A stretch of 64,000 bases of DNA from Lautropia sp. GTDB taxonomy: Bacteria > Pseudomonadota > Gammaproteobacteria > Burkholderiales > Burkholderiaceae_E. The notes below the pieces were generated by a model that was not told the origin of the DNA, did not search any database, and saw only the letters and a list, made by a program, of their open reading frames with translations. The stretch spans positions 154,698-218,697 of the forward strand of contig JAUMUG010000006.1 of NCBI GenBank assembly GCA_030530775.1. The letters run 5' to 3'. Positions 8,055 through 16,348 of the stretch are shown piece after piece (within the stretch, counting starts at the first letter, position 1; every line of letters starts with the position of its first letter). The position numbers and the translations under genes are program-made.

Positions 8055-9176
8055 TCATGACCAATCATGGTCATGCGTCAGTTGGGCGAGCTGTTCCTGC
8101 AGATGTTGAATCTGCCCCTGCCAATAACGGTGTGAGCCGAACCACGGAAAGGCGGCCGGGAAGGCGGGGTCGGTCCAGCGTTCGGCCAGCCACGCACTGT
8201 GGCGGATCATCCTCAAGGTGCGTAGCGGTTCGATCAGGCGCAGCTCCCGGCGATCCAGTGGCCTGATCTGCTCATAGCCGGCCAGCAGTTCCTGCATGGC
8301 CTGCGACGCAGCCACATCCGAGCCTTCATTCGGGGGGCTCTGGCCGGCAGCATCGGCCACCATCCACAGATCCTGGATCGCCGGACCCATCCGCGCATCA
8401 TCCAAATCCACGAAATGCGGGCCATGCGCCTCGGTCCAGAGCAGATTGCCCAGGTGGCAATCGCCATGCAGCCGAATCTGTGTGAAGGGCCTGTCCCCGC
8501 TGCCGGCGGGATGCAGTCGTTCCTCGACGTGCTCACAGCACAGACGGGCGATGTGCGCCCAGTCATCCTGTAGTTCGGGTGGCAACCAGGGACCGCTCAA
8601 TACCCGTTCGATCGCATCCCAGCCATCGAGCCGGCAACTGATGGCCGGACGGAAGCGAAAAGGCCGGCGTGCGCCGACTTGATGAATGCGTGCAATGAAC
8701 CGACCGATCCGCGCCCGCATCGCCGGGCCGTGGCGTACGTGATCCAGTTCGGGCGCGCGGCCGCCCTGACGGGCGAACAGGGCAATATGGAAACCGTGGC
8801 TTTCAAAGAGCGTATCGCCGGCAAAGGGGGATGGGTCCTCGTCGTCATCCGCATCATCCATCGGGCGCTGCAGTGCAGGACGGCTCAGTGGAGCGGCCAG
8901 CGGGATTTCGGCGGCTGCGATCTCGTGGGCGAACTGGTGCTCTTCGAGCAGTTGCTCGCGGCTCCAGCGCCCGGGCCGATAGAACTTGGCGACCAAGCCG
9001 TTGCCGCTTTCCAGTCCCACCAGATAGACCCGGTTCTCGAAACTGTTGAGCGCCTGCAGCCGACCGTCACATTGCAGACCGATCGCTTCCAGTGCATCCA
9101 GCACGGTGTGCGGATCGAGCTGGGCAAAGGGCCGCGTGGTGGAAGCCGTTGAAGGCGCCGTACTCATGAGAATCAT
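8055..9176 (-). CDS. srkA: Stress response kinase SrkA / RdoA (YihE)
   Basis: The 373-residue protein belongs to the aminoglycoside-phosphotransferase-like kinases. The catalytic loop is RLHGDCHLGNLLW and the metal-binding motif is FVDLDDARMGPA. The N-terminal lobe has NSFENRVYLVGLESG and VAKFYRPGRWS, closely matching the SrkA/YihE family of Ser/Thr kinases that counter stress-induced death. It is longer than the E. coli protein (328 residues), through an acidic insert DDADDDEDPS and a short N-terminal tail. ATG codons at 9176 and 9167 are both possible starts, and neither has a strong ribosome site. It follows ccmH on the same strand after 191 bp. Confidence 0.9.
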   Translation of the reverse strand: MILMSTAPSTASTTRPFAQLDPHTVLDALEAIGLQCDGRLQALNSFENRVYLVGLESGNGLVAKFYRPGRWSREQLLEEHQFAHEIAAAEIPLAAPLSRPALQRPMDDADDDEDPSPFAGDTLFESHGFHIALFARQGGRAPELDHVRHGPAMRARIGRFIARIHQVGARRPFRFRPAISCRLDGWDAIERVLSGPWLPPELQDDWAHIARLCCEHVEERLHPAGSGDRPFTQIRLHGDCHLGNLLWTEAHGPHFVDLDDARMGPAIQDLWMVADAAGQSPPNEGSDVAASQAMQELLAGYEQIRPLDRRELRLIEPLRTLRMIRHSAWLAERWTDPAFPAAFPWFGSHRYWQGQIQHLQEQLAQLTHDHDWS

Positions 9177-9367
9177 CCATCAAGGTCCGGTGAAGGTCCG
9201 GTGGTGTACGGGTGCAGCCGGATGCCGTCCCGGCAAACGATGCTGTCGATGCCATGAATCCCAACCCTGTTGCCCAAGTCGCCCGGGTTTCTCATGTCGT
9301 CGACGCCACCGGCGCCGGCTGGAGACGACCCGATCGATGGGTGGCGTCGGGGAGGGCTTCTGGCGCT

Positions 9368-10342
9368 TCAACGATGCTCTGCCGCCGGGGGCGGATCGTG
9401 CTCCTCGGCCAGCAGCGCATCGACGCGTTTCAGCGCTTCGTCGGCACTCGAGATCCGAGTGGTTTCGGCGTCGCGCAGCACGTCGCGGTCGTCTTTTCCA
9501 TCCTCTCCGTCCACGGGGTGTAAAGTGGGCGCCGTTGCGGAAACGGAGGAAGCGGAAGCATCCGTGCCCGCACTGGCACCGGTCGCGTCACGGCCGGCGC
9601 CGTCATTGCGGCGGACGGCCGCTGTCCTGTGTGCAGCGTCTGGAGGGCTGCGACGCCGGCCGCCGGTCAGCCGCCAACCGACGAGGCCGGCGGTCAGCAG
9701 CATCAGGGCCGGGCCGAACCACAGCAGCGCATTGCGCCATGACCAGCTGGGCCGATACAGCACGAATTCGCCGTAGCGCTCGACCAGATACTGTTTGATC
9801 TGCCCGTCATCTCGGCCCGAGGCGATCAGCCGGATCACCTCGTTGCGCAGATCCTGGGCCAGCGGTGCATTTGAATCCAGCAGCGTCTGATTCTGGCAGA
9901 CCAGGCAGCGCAGCTCGTGCGCCAGCTGCCGAAAGCGTGGTGTGCGGACGATGCTGTCGGCATCGGTCGGCAGAGAATCGTCATCGGGCAGTCGTGCCTC
10001 GGCATCGGGGGCTTCGGATATGGCAGGGAATGCAGGTCTCACGTCATCATCCGCTGCCTGTGCCTGTGCCTGTGCTGTCGCCGATCCGGGAGCCGAGGCG
10101 ATGATGGCGTCGGGCAGGCTTGTCGCCGACTCTGACTGGGCTGTTTGCGCCTGCACCGCTGCGATGCTCCCAACGAGCCATCCGCCCATCAATAACGCCC
10201 CCGTCAGCCGCGTCAGTACCGATCCAGGTGCATGGTGCCGAAGAAAAGGGGCGGGGATCGACAATCGAAACGGGGTCAGGAAAGGGAGATGGCCCCGGCT
10301 CGATGGACGCGCGTAGCGGCGGATCATCGAGTGGCGACTCAT
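9368..10342 (-). CDS. ccmH: Cytochrome c maturation protein CcmH, extended
   Basis: CcmH is the thiol-disulfide partner that prepares apocytochrome c for haem ligation. The core is complete: RCLVCQNQTLLDSNAPLAQ with the redox CxxC, then DLRNEVIRLI, QIKQYLVERYGEFVLYRP and a membrane segment ALLWFGPALMLLTAGLVGW. At 324 residues it is about twice the usual size. The excess is an N-terminal region with signal sequence and about 70 Ala/Asp/Gln-rich residues before the core, plus an Ala/Ser/Thr-rich C-terminal tail. The start at 10342 overlaps the ccmG stop by one base (TGATG), giving translational coupling. An open frame continues upstream inside ccmG, but it is antisense to nothing useful and is in another frame of ccmG, so I exclude it. 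Confidence 0.88.
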   Translation of the reverse strand: MSRHSMIRRYARPSSRGHLPFLTPFRLSIPAPFLRHHAPGSVLTRLTGALLMGGWLVGSIAAVQAQTAQSESATSLPDAIIASAPGSATAQAQAQAADDDVRPAFPAISEAPDAEARLPDDDSLPTDADSIVRTPRFRQLAHELRCLVCQNQTLLDSNAPLAQDLRNEVIRLIASGRDDGQIKQYLVERYGEFVLYRPSWSWRNALLWFGPALMLLTAGLVGWRLTGGRRRSPPDAAHRTAAVRRNDGAGRDATGASAGTDASASSVSATAPTLHPVDGEDGKDDRDVLRDAETTRISSADEALKRVDALLAEEHDPPPAAEHR

Positions 10343-11109
10343 CACGATGTACCTCCCAACGCTGCGATGGCCGGCAGCAGCTGGCGCCGTAGTACCTCGT
10401 CGTTCAGTGGGCCGACGTGTTTGAAGCGAATCTGTCCCTCGGCGTCGATCAGGAAAGTCTCCGGTACACCATAGACTCCGAAGTCGATCGCGGTGCGGCC
10501 TTTGGCATCGACCACCACCTGGTCGAAGGGGTTTCCGTGCCGCTTCAGCCAGCGGAGCGCATCTTGCGACTGATCCTTGTAATTGAGGCCGACCAAGCGG
10601 ATGTTGCGGGCCTTGGCCAGTGCCAGCATCTGGGGGTGTTCCTGCAGGCAAGGGGCGCACCATGAGGCCCAGACGTTCAGCAGATAGGGCCGGCCGCGCA
10701 GTTGCCGTGAATCCAGCGTCGTAGCAGAAGACGCAGAAGAGGAGGGGGCGGTGGAGCCCTGGTCTGGCTCTGCCGTGGACGATTCCCCTGTCGCGTCGGC
10801 TCCCGTGCCGGCGGCAGTACCAGCGTCTGCACCACGACCTGCGGCAGCCGCTTCCATCGTCATCGACATTTCTCCTGCCTGGTGGTCTGCGGCTGTGCCT
10901 GCGGCAGCATCCGGCAGTGGCCCGAACACGGGCGGCGGGGTGTCGGGCAGCACGGCCAACCGATAGCCGGGCGCGGCTTTGCCAATCAGCGGCGAGGGGA
11001 GTTCGTGGGGATTGCGGCCCAGACCCAGCAACAAAAAGACGGCCAGCACCACAAAAAAAGCGGCCGGCAGCAGGTAGCGCAGGCTCAGCCAGCGACGTTT
11101 CTTGCTCAT
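10342..11109 (-). CDS. ccmG: Thioredoxin-like CcmG / DsbE with large insertion
   Basis: CcmG is the membrane-anchored periplasmic thioredoxin that reduces CcmH or apocytochrome. Visible parts are an N-terminal anchor (YLLPAAFFVVLAVFLLLGLG), the family's PSPLIGKAAPGYRL, the active site NVWASWCAPC, and GVPETFLIDAEG with the cis-Pro. At 255 residues it is about 80 longer than usual. An Ala/Thr/Gly/Ser-rich segment of roughly 70-75 residues (about 68-140) splits the N-terminal beta-hairpin region from the CxxC strand. It overlaps ccmF by 4 nt and ccmH by 1 nt. Confidence 0.92.
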   Translation of the reverse strand: MSKKRRWLSLRYLLPAAFFVVLAVFLLLGLGRNPHELPSPLIGKAAPGYRLAVLPDTPPPVFGPLPDAAAGTAADHQAGEMSMTMEAAAAGRGADAGTAAGTGADATGESSTAEPDQGSTAPSSSASSATTLDSRQLRGRPYLLNVWASWCAPCLQEHPQMLALAKARNIRLVGLNYKDQSQDALRWLKRHGNPFDQVVVDAKGRTAIDFGVYGVPETFLIDAEGQIRFKHVGPLNDEVLRRQLLPAIAALGGTS

Positions 11110-13124
11110 CCGTTTCTCCGGCGCCAGCGATAGCGGCGATCAGCCATTGCAATGAAACCACCGATCGCCATCAACAGGCAACCTCCCCAAATCCAGTCGA
11201 CGAAGGGCTTGATCCAGACCTGTACCGTCCAGCGACCATCCGGCAACCGTTCACCCAGCGCCACATACAGGTCGCCCTGGATACGGGTGGCGATGGCGGC
11301 TTCGGTCTGCGTGCTGCCGGTGCTCGGGTACAGGCGCTTTTCGGGGTAGAGCACATCATAGGGTTTGCCGGCGCGGGTCACGTCCACCCGGGCACGGGTG
11401 GCGTGGAAGTTGGGGCCGGGCACCTCGCGGATATCGATCAGCCGGAATTCATAGCCGCCCAGTTCCATCCGCTGGCCCGGGGCCAGCGCTTCGTCGGTTT
11501 CGCTTTCCATCGTGGTGACGCCGGCCACCCCCAGCACGAAGATGCCGACGCCGATGTGGGCCAGCAGCATGCCATGGAAGCTGGCCGGCAGGGCACGGAC
11601 GCGCTGGCCCAGCGTGCGGCCGTGTTTGGCATCACTGGCCGAGGGACGCAACCGTTCGGCCAGAAGCGCCAGCGAGGCCACCACCGACCAGATGCCGATG
11701 AACACGCCCAGCGCAAAGATGATGGCGCCACCCACGCCCGCACCGCCTTCGGCCGGGCTGGCCAGACGAGCTGCCGAGAAGCGATCCGACAGCAGCGCGA
11801 TCGTCAGCGTGCTGACGAGCGTGATGGCGAGCGCCCAGCGCAGTCGCCGGAACAGATCGGGCACCGGCGACCGCCGCCAGCGGGCCACCGGACCGATGCC
11901 CATCAAAAAGATGGCTGGCGCCATCAGTGGAAAGAAAACCGCCTCGAAGTAGGGTGGGCCGACGGAGATCTTGCCGAGCTCCAACGTATCGAGCAACAGT
12001 GGATACATCGTGCCCAGAAAGACGGCGGCACATGCCACCACCAGCAGCAGGTTGTTGGCCAGCAGCAGCCCTTCACGCGAGGTGGCGCCAAAGCCCGCCG
12101 GTGCATGGCCGGCACCCAACTGGGGCGCTTTCCAGGCATAGAGCAGCAGCGAACCGCCGATGACCACCACCAGGAAGCCGAGGATGAACACACCGCGGGT
12201 CGGGTCGGTGGCAAAGGCGTGTACCGAGGTCAGCACGCCCGAGCGGACCAGAAAGGTGCCGACCAGGCTCAGGCTGAAGGTGGCGATGGCCAGCAGCAGC
12301 GTCCAGCTGCGGAAGGTGCCGCGCAGCTCGGTCACGATCAGCGAGTGCATCAGCGCCGTGCCCACCAGCCAGGGCATGAAGGAGGCGTTCTCGACCGGAT
12401 CCCAGAACCACCAGCCGCCCCAGCCCAGCTCATAGTAGGCCCACCAGCTGCCCAGCGCGATACCCAGGGTCAGAAAGGACCAGGCGGCAATCGTCCACGG
12501 ACGTGCCCAGCGGGTCCAGGCGGCATCCACCCGGCCACCCAGCATGGCGGCGATGGCAAAGGCAAAGGCCACTGAAAAGCCCACATAGCCCAGGTACAGC
12601 ATCGGCGGGTGCAGCACCATGCCGGGATCCTGCAGCAGCGGATTCAGATCACGGCCGTTCTCGGGGGCGGGCAGACTGCGCAGGAAGGGGTTCGAGGTCA
12701 GCAGCAGAAACAGAAGAAAGCCGATCGAGATGGCACCCAGCACACCGATGACCCGGCTGCGCACCACGGAGCCCAGCGCCTTGCCGAACAGGGTCACGGC
12801 CGCCGTCCAGACCCCCAGCATCAGTGCCCACAGCAGCATCGAGCCTTCGTGCGAGCCCCAGGTGGCGGCAATGCGGTAGGGCAGCGGCAGGCTCAGGTTG
12901 CTGTTGTGTGCCACGTTCCTGATGCTGAAATCGTGGCTGATGAAAGCCCAGGCCAGTGTCAGAAAGGCCAATACCATCATCACTGCCTGCAGCTGGGTGG
13001 CGCGGCTGGCCACCTGCATCAATCGCGTATCGGCACGTTGCGCGCCCCACAGCCCGCTGCAGGTCTGGAGAAGGGCCAGGATCAGAGCCAGCCACAGGGC
13101 GTAATGTCCGATTTCTGCGCTCAT
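11106..13124 (-). CDS. ccmF: Haem lyase subunit CcmF
   Basis: This 672-residue polytopic membrane protein is the core of the System I haem ligation complex, transferring haem from CcmE to apocytochrome c. The haem-handling WWD motif is present (WGGWWFWDPVENASFMPW), as are the many hydrophobic helices and the periplasmic histidines expected of the family. Length is normal (about 640-670). It starts at ATG 13124, two bases after the ccmE stop, and overlaps ccmG by 4 nt, so the genes are tightly coupled. Confidence 0.96.
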   Translation of the reverse strand: MSAEIGHYALWLALILALLQTCSGLWGAQRADTRLMQVASRATQLQAVMMVLAFLTLAWAFISHDFSIRNVAHNSNLSLPLPYRIAATWGSHEGSMLLWALMLGVWTAAVTLFGKALGSVVRSRVIGVLGAISIGFLLFLLLTSNPFLRSLPAPENGRDLNPLLQDPGMVLHPPMLYLGYVGFSVAFAFAIAAMLGGRVDAAWTRWARPWTIAAWSFLTLGIALGSWWAYYELGWGGWWFWDPVENASFMPWLVGTALMHSLIVTELRGTFRSWTLLLAIATFSLSLVGTFLVRSGVLTSVHAFATDPTRGVFILGFLVVVIGGSLLLYAWKAPQLGAGHAPAGFGATSREGLLLANNLLLVVACAAVFLGTMYPLLLDTLELGKISVGPPYFEAVFFPLMAPAIFLMGIGPVARWRRSPVPDLFRRLRWALAITLVSTLTIALLSDRFSAARLASPAEGGAGVGGAIIFALGVFIGIWSVVASLALLAERLRPSASDAKHGRTLGQRVRALPASFHGMLLAHIGVGIFVLGVAGVTTMESETDEALAPGQRMELGGYEFRLIDIREVPGPNFHATRARVDVTRAGKPYDVLYPEKRLYPSTGSTQTEAAIATRIQGDLYVALGERLPDGRWTVQVWIKPFVDWIWGGCLLMAIGGFIAMADRRYRWRRRNG

Positions 13125-13126
13125 GC

Positions 13127-13573
13127 TTACTGTTCCAGGGTTTTGATCGAGGCTGGGTGGCCGGCGCGCTCCAGCGCTTCGGCTGCTTCGGGTGGCATGT
13201 AATTCTCATCGTGTTTGGCCAGTACCTCGTTGGCGGTGAACCGGCCGGCTTCGTCCATCCGGCCCTGGGCCACCACGCCCTTGCCTTCGCGGAACAGATC
13301 GGGCAGGGTGCCGACATAGCTGACGTCGATCTGATGTTCGCCGTCGGTGACACGGAACTGCACCCGGGTGCCATCTCGCTGCAGGCTGCCCGGTTCGACC
13401 AGACCGCCCAGGCGGAAAGTGCGGCCCGATGGTGCTTCGTTGGCGGCCACCTGGGTCGGTGTAAAGAAAAAGACGATATTGCTGTTGAGTGCATACAGCA
13501 ACAGGCCGATGACGACGGCCAGCGTGCCGATACCGGCACCGATCCAGACGAAGCGTTTCTGGCGAGGCGTCAT
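13127..13573 (-). CDS. ccmE: Haem chaperone CcmE
   Basis: CcmE carries haem covalently in the periplasm between CcmC and CcmF. The 148-residue protein has an N-terminal anchor (FVWIGAGIGTLAVVIGLLLYAL), the OB-fold core with FRLGGLVEPGS and QFRVTD, and the haem-binding histidine in AKHDENYMPPE. I set the start at 13573 (MTPRQKRF), which overlaps ccmD by the usual ATGA. Length is typical. Confidence 0.95.
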   Translation of the reverse strand: MTPRQKRFVWIGAGIGTLAVVIGLLLYALNSNIVFFFTPTQVAANEAPSGRTFRLGGLVEPGSLQRDGTRVQFRVTDGEHQIDVSYVGTLPDLFREGKGVVAQGRMDEAGRFTANEVLAKHDENYMPPEAAEALERAGHPASIKTLEQ

Positions 13574-13695
13574 GACAGGCGGTCTTCCAGGGCAAGCCGG
13601 GCACGGCGCCGGCGGTTGAACAGCAGCACGATCTCGAGCAGCAGCGCGGCGGCGCTCAAGCCGTAAGCGATCAGAATGTAGTCCCAATGCGACAT
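13570..13695 (-). CDS. ccmD: Haem exporter accessory protein CcmD
   Basis: The 41-residue single-pass protein (MSHWDYILIAYGLSAAALLLEIVLLF, then RRRRAR) has the Y-x-x-x-A-Y-G-type start, one membrane helix and the basic cytoplasmic tail of CcmD, which helps release holo-CcmE from CcmABC. Its position directly before ccmE with a 4-nt overlap supports the call. An open frame continues far upstream but is not CcmD-like. Confidence 0.85.
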   Translation of the reverse strand: MSHWDYILIAYGLSAAALLLEIVLLFNRRRRARLALEDRLS

Positions 13696-14050
13696 GACGG
13701 TGCGGTCGGTCCTGGTCATCGGTTGAGGGGGAGTATCAGCCAGCAGGCGGGCCGATGAAGCTGGCATTCGAAAGCCAGAAGCGCAAACGGATCGAGGATC
13801 GTCCACCGACGGGGGCAGTGATCCTGTGCTCGCTGTCCACGGCACCGTCGATGTCCGGACGCTGCGGACTGGGCGCAGGCGGTGAAGACCGTTCCGGCGC
13901 CCTGGGCGAACAGACCCTGGCAGGATATTAGTGAGGCTTGCCGACGGCATTGTGATGCAGGTCAAAGGCCGGCCCCCAAAGTGCGTCAGAAGCTGGATCC
14001 TTGTGCCGGGCGCATCGGGCGTGCCTGCACGCCCCAGGCCATCCCGGGGC
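13696..14050. other. 355-bp gap inside the ccm operon
   Basis: This lies between ccmC (upstream in transcription) and ccmD, where related operons usually have overlapping or abutting genes. I see no gene, RNA or strong hairpin. It may hold an internal promoter for ccmDEFGH or be a scar of an insertion or deletion. Confidence 0.45.
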
Positions 14051-14800
14051 CTATACCTCTGGCTTGCCGCGCTGCTCCTGCACCAACTGCTGCACCCACT
14101 GCGTGTGGCTTTCGCGTTCCAGAATGATGCTGCGCGCCCGGTGCAGCACGACGGCGATCGAATAGAACCAGGCCGAAAAGGTCATGATCAGCATTGCCAT
14201 CAACATGATCGTCGCCATCTTCGAGCCACCGGTCGGGCTGACGCTGGCACCCTGATGCAGGGTGTTCCACAGATAGACCGAGAAATAGATGATCGGCACG
14301 TTGACCGAACCGACCAGCACCAGGATCGAGCCGGCACGGTCGGCCCTGGTCTGGTCCTCGATGGCGTTGGTCAGCGCCATATAGCCGAAGTACAGGAACA
14401 ACAGAATCAGCGTGGAGGTCATCCGTGCATCCCAGGCCCAGTAGGTGCCCCAGGTGGGTTTACCCCACAGTGAGCCGGTCCACAGCGCGATGGCGGCCAT
14501 CAGCGCGCCGGTGGGGGCCAGCGCCGAGATCATCATCGCCGACATCCGGGTGCGGAAACCGAGGTTCAATACCGCGTAGACCGACATCACCAGATAGATG
14601 AACATCGCCATCCAGGCCGAAGGCACATGGATGAAGATGATCCGGTAGACTTCGCCTTGCTGAAAATCGGCCGGGGCCATGATGAAACCGAGCCACAGGC
14701 CGATGGCACAGGTGATGATGGCAGCCGCGGCAAACCAGGGGATCAGTTTGCCGGCCAGAAAATAAAAGCGCTGCGGTGCAGCGTAGCTGAATAGACTCAT
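14051..14800 (-). CDS. ccmC: Haem exporter permease CcmC
   Basis: The 249-residue, six-helix membrane protein attaches haem to CcmE. The tryptophan-rich haem motif is WGKPTWGTYWAWDARMTS, flanked by conserved histidines (FIHVPSAWMA; NTLHQG). I chose ATG 14800 (MSLFSYAAPQ), which overlaps ccmB by 4 nt. Length is typical. Confidence 0.95.
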   Translation of the reverse strand: MSLFSYAAPQRFYFLAGKLIPWFAAAAIITCAIGLWLGFIMAPADFQQGEVYRIIFIHVPSAWMAMFIYLVMSVYAVLNLGFRTRMSAMMISALAPTGALMAAIALWTGSLWGKPTWGTYWAWDARMTSTLILLFLYFGYMALTNAIEDQTRADRAGSILVLVGSVNVPIIYFSVYLWNTLHQGASVSPTGGSKMATIMLMAMLIMTFSAWFYSIAVVLHRARSIILERESHTQWVQQLVQEQRGKPEV

Positions 14801-15474
14801 TCGAGTGAGGTGCGCAGGGCAAGCGCAACAGTGACGGGGCCGCCCCAGAGGGCCATAAGCATACCAGCAGCCAGCAGCGCCAGGTGCGCGCCGGCCGAAA
14901 GACCAGAGCTGAACATATCGACGGCACCGCTGCCGAAGATCAGCACCGGCACATACAGAGGCAGACACAACAGGGCCAGCAGCGCACTGCCACTGCGCAG
15001 ACCCAGCGTCAGTGCCGCCCCGATGGCACCGATGATCAGCAGGGTCGGCGTGCCGAGCAACAGCGTCAGCATCAGCAGACCGGTGCGTGACGGCTCCATC
15101 GACAACATCATGCTCAGCGCCGGTGTCACCATGATCAGCGGCAGTGCCGACACCATCCAGACCGCCAGTAGCTTGCCGCCCACCAGCGCAGTCGCCGAGC
15201 GGCCGCTGGCCAGCATGTGTTCCAGACTGCCGTCCTGATGATCATTGGCAAACAGCATCGGCAGCGCGGTCAGCTGCGCCAGCAGCGCCATCACCCAGAT
15301 GACGCCCGGGCCGATGCGCGACAGCCATTGGGTCTCGGGGCCGACCGCGAACGGAAACATCAGGCATGCCAGCACGAAGAAGCCGATCAGATTCAGTGTG
15401 TCGGCGCGGCGCCGGAAAGCGATCTTCAGATCGCGTCCCAGGACCCAGGCGAAAGTGGAAGGTACGCGGCTCAT
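14797..15474 (-). CDS. ccmB: Haem exporter permease CcmB
   Basis: CcmB is the 225-residue membrane subunit that partners with the ATPase CcmA and CcmC to free haem-loaded CcmE. Visible family features are VLGRDLKIAFRRRAD near the start, FANDHQDGSLEHMLASG in the cytoplasmic loop and six hydrophobic segments. Start ATG 15474 overlaps the end of ccmA by 4 nt. Confidence 0.94.
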   Translation of the reverse strand: MSRVPSTFAWVLGRDLKIAFRRRADTLNLIGFFVLACLMFPFAVGPETQWLSRIGPGVIWVMALLAQLTALPMLFANDHQDGSLEHMLASGRSATALVGGKLLAVWMVSALPLIMVTPALSMMLSMEPSRTGLLMLTLLLGTPTLLIIGAIGAALTLGLRSGSALLALLCLPLYVPVLIFGSGAVDMFSSGLSAGAHLALLAAGMLMALWGGPVTVALALRTSLE

Positions 15475-16139
15475 GATGTGATTGGTCCGGGCAGCATCAG
15501 CACCGGTGGCTGGCGATGGGCCAGCACCGGCAGATGGGTGGCGATCAGAGCGCAGCCATCGCGATCCAGATGTTCGTCCAGCAGCGTGTCCAGCAGTTCG
15601 CTGCCAGCCTGATCCAGCGCAGCCGAGGGTTCGTCCAGCAGCCACAGCCTGCGATGGGGGGAAATCAGCAGCCGGGCCAGCGTCAGGCGCTGGCGTTGCC
15701 CTTGTGACAATCGCCGGGCTTCTATATGCAGCGCCCGGCCGAGCCCGACCCGGCCCAGTGCTTCGCGCAGTACGGCGCGGCTACTGTCGCTGCCGTCCAG
15801 CCCGGCAACCAGCATCAGGTTCTCCAGCGCGGTCAGCTCCGCCTTCATGCCGCTGGTGTGGCCCAGCCACAGCGTGTGTGGGCGCAGCCCGCCTTTGCCG
15901 GGGGCCAGCCGCCGGCCATCCAGCTCGATCTCACCCGAAACCAGCGGGGTCAGCCCCAACAGTGCTCGCAGCAGCGAGGATTTACCGCAGCCATTGGGCC
16001 CTCGCAGCAGCAATATCCCTCCTCGAGGTATTTCGAAACCGATGCCTTCGAACAGGCGCAGCCGCCCGCGTTCCAGGCACAGATCGTGGCCGCTGAACCA
16101 GGCGCTGCTGGAAGTGTCTCGGGCGGAAGGGTGCGACAT
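15471..16139 (-). CDS. ccmA: Haem exporter ATP-binding protein CcmA
   Basis: The 222-residue ABC ATPase has Walker A (RGPNGCGKSSLLRAL), signature LSQGQRQRLTLARLL and Walker B with LWLLDEPSAALDQ, plus the H-loop ATHLP. It powers CcmB/CcmC in apo-to-holo CcmE release. I prefer ATG 16139 (MSHPSARD); a GTG at 16199 in the same frame would add 20 residues without family similarity. It is separated from ccmI upstream by 209 bp. Confidence 0.94.
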   Translation of the reverse strand: MSHPSARDTSSSAWFSGHDLCLERGRLRLFEGIGFEIPRGGILLLRGPNGCGKSSLLRALLGLTPLVSGEIELDGRRLAPGKGGLRPHTLWLGHTSGMKAELTALENLMLVAGLDGSDSSRAVLREALGRVGLGRALHIEARRLSQGQRQRLTLARLLISPHRRLWLLDEPSAALDQAGSELLDTLLDEHLDRDGCALIATHLPVLAHRQPPVLMLPGPITS

Positions 16140-16348
16140 GGGGGCGTGGGGCACTGAATGGCACAGAGGAGGATTTGGGCCGGCAGCGTTATCCGGCACA
16201 GGGAATCGTCGTATGCGTGGGGAAGGCTTTGGTTCCGTCCGTATCGGTTCTGTCCGTGGCGTCGATGGGAGGGGAGGGCACCCTACAACGGGGGCGATGA
16301 GCAGATGGCGGGTGTTCCATGGTCGTCATGCGTCGTGAAGAATATCGA

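Noticed and set aside
10343..11161. Upstream extension of the ccmH frame through ccmG
   Set aside because: The ccmG frame here has its thioredoxin motifs, and the signal sequence and TGATG overlap place the ccmH start at 10342.
10917..12575. Long plus-strand open frame opposite ccmF and ccmG
   Set aside because: It is antisense to strongly conserved ccm genes and low-complexity in composition.
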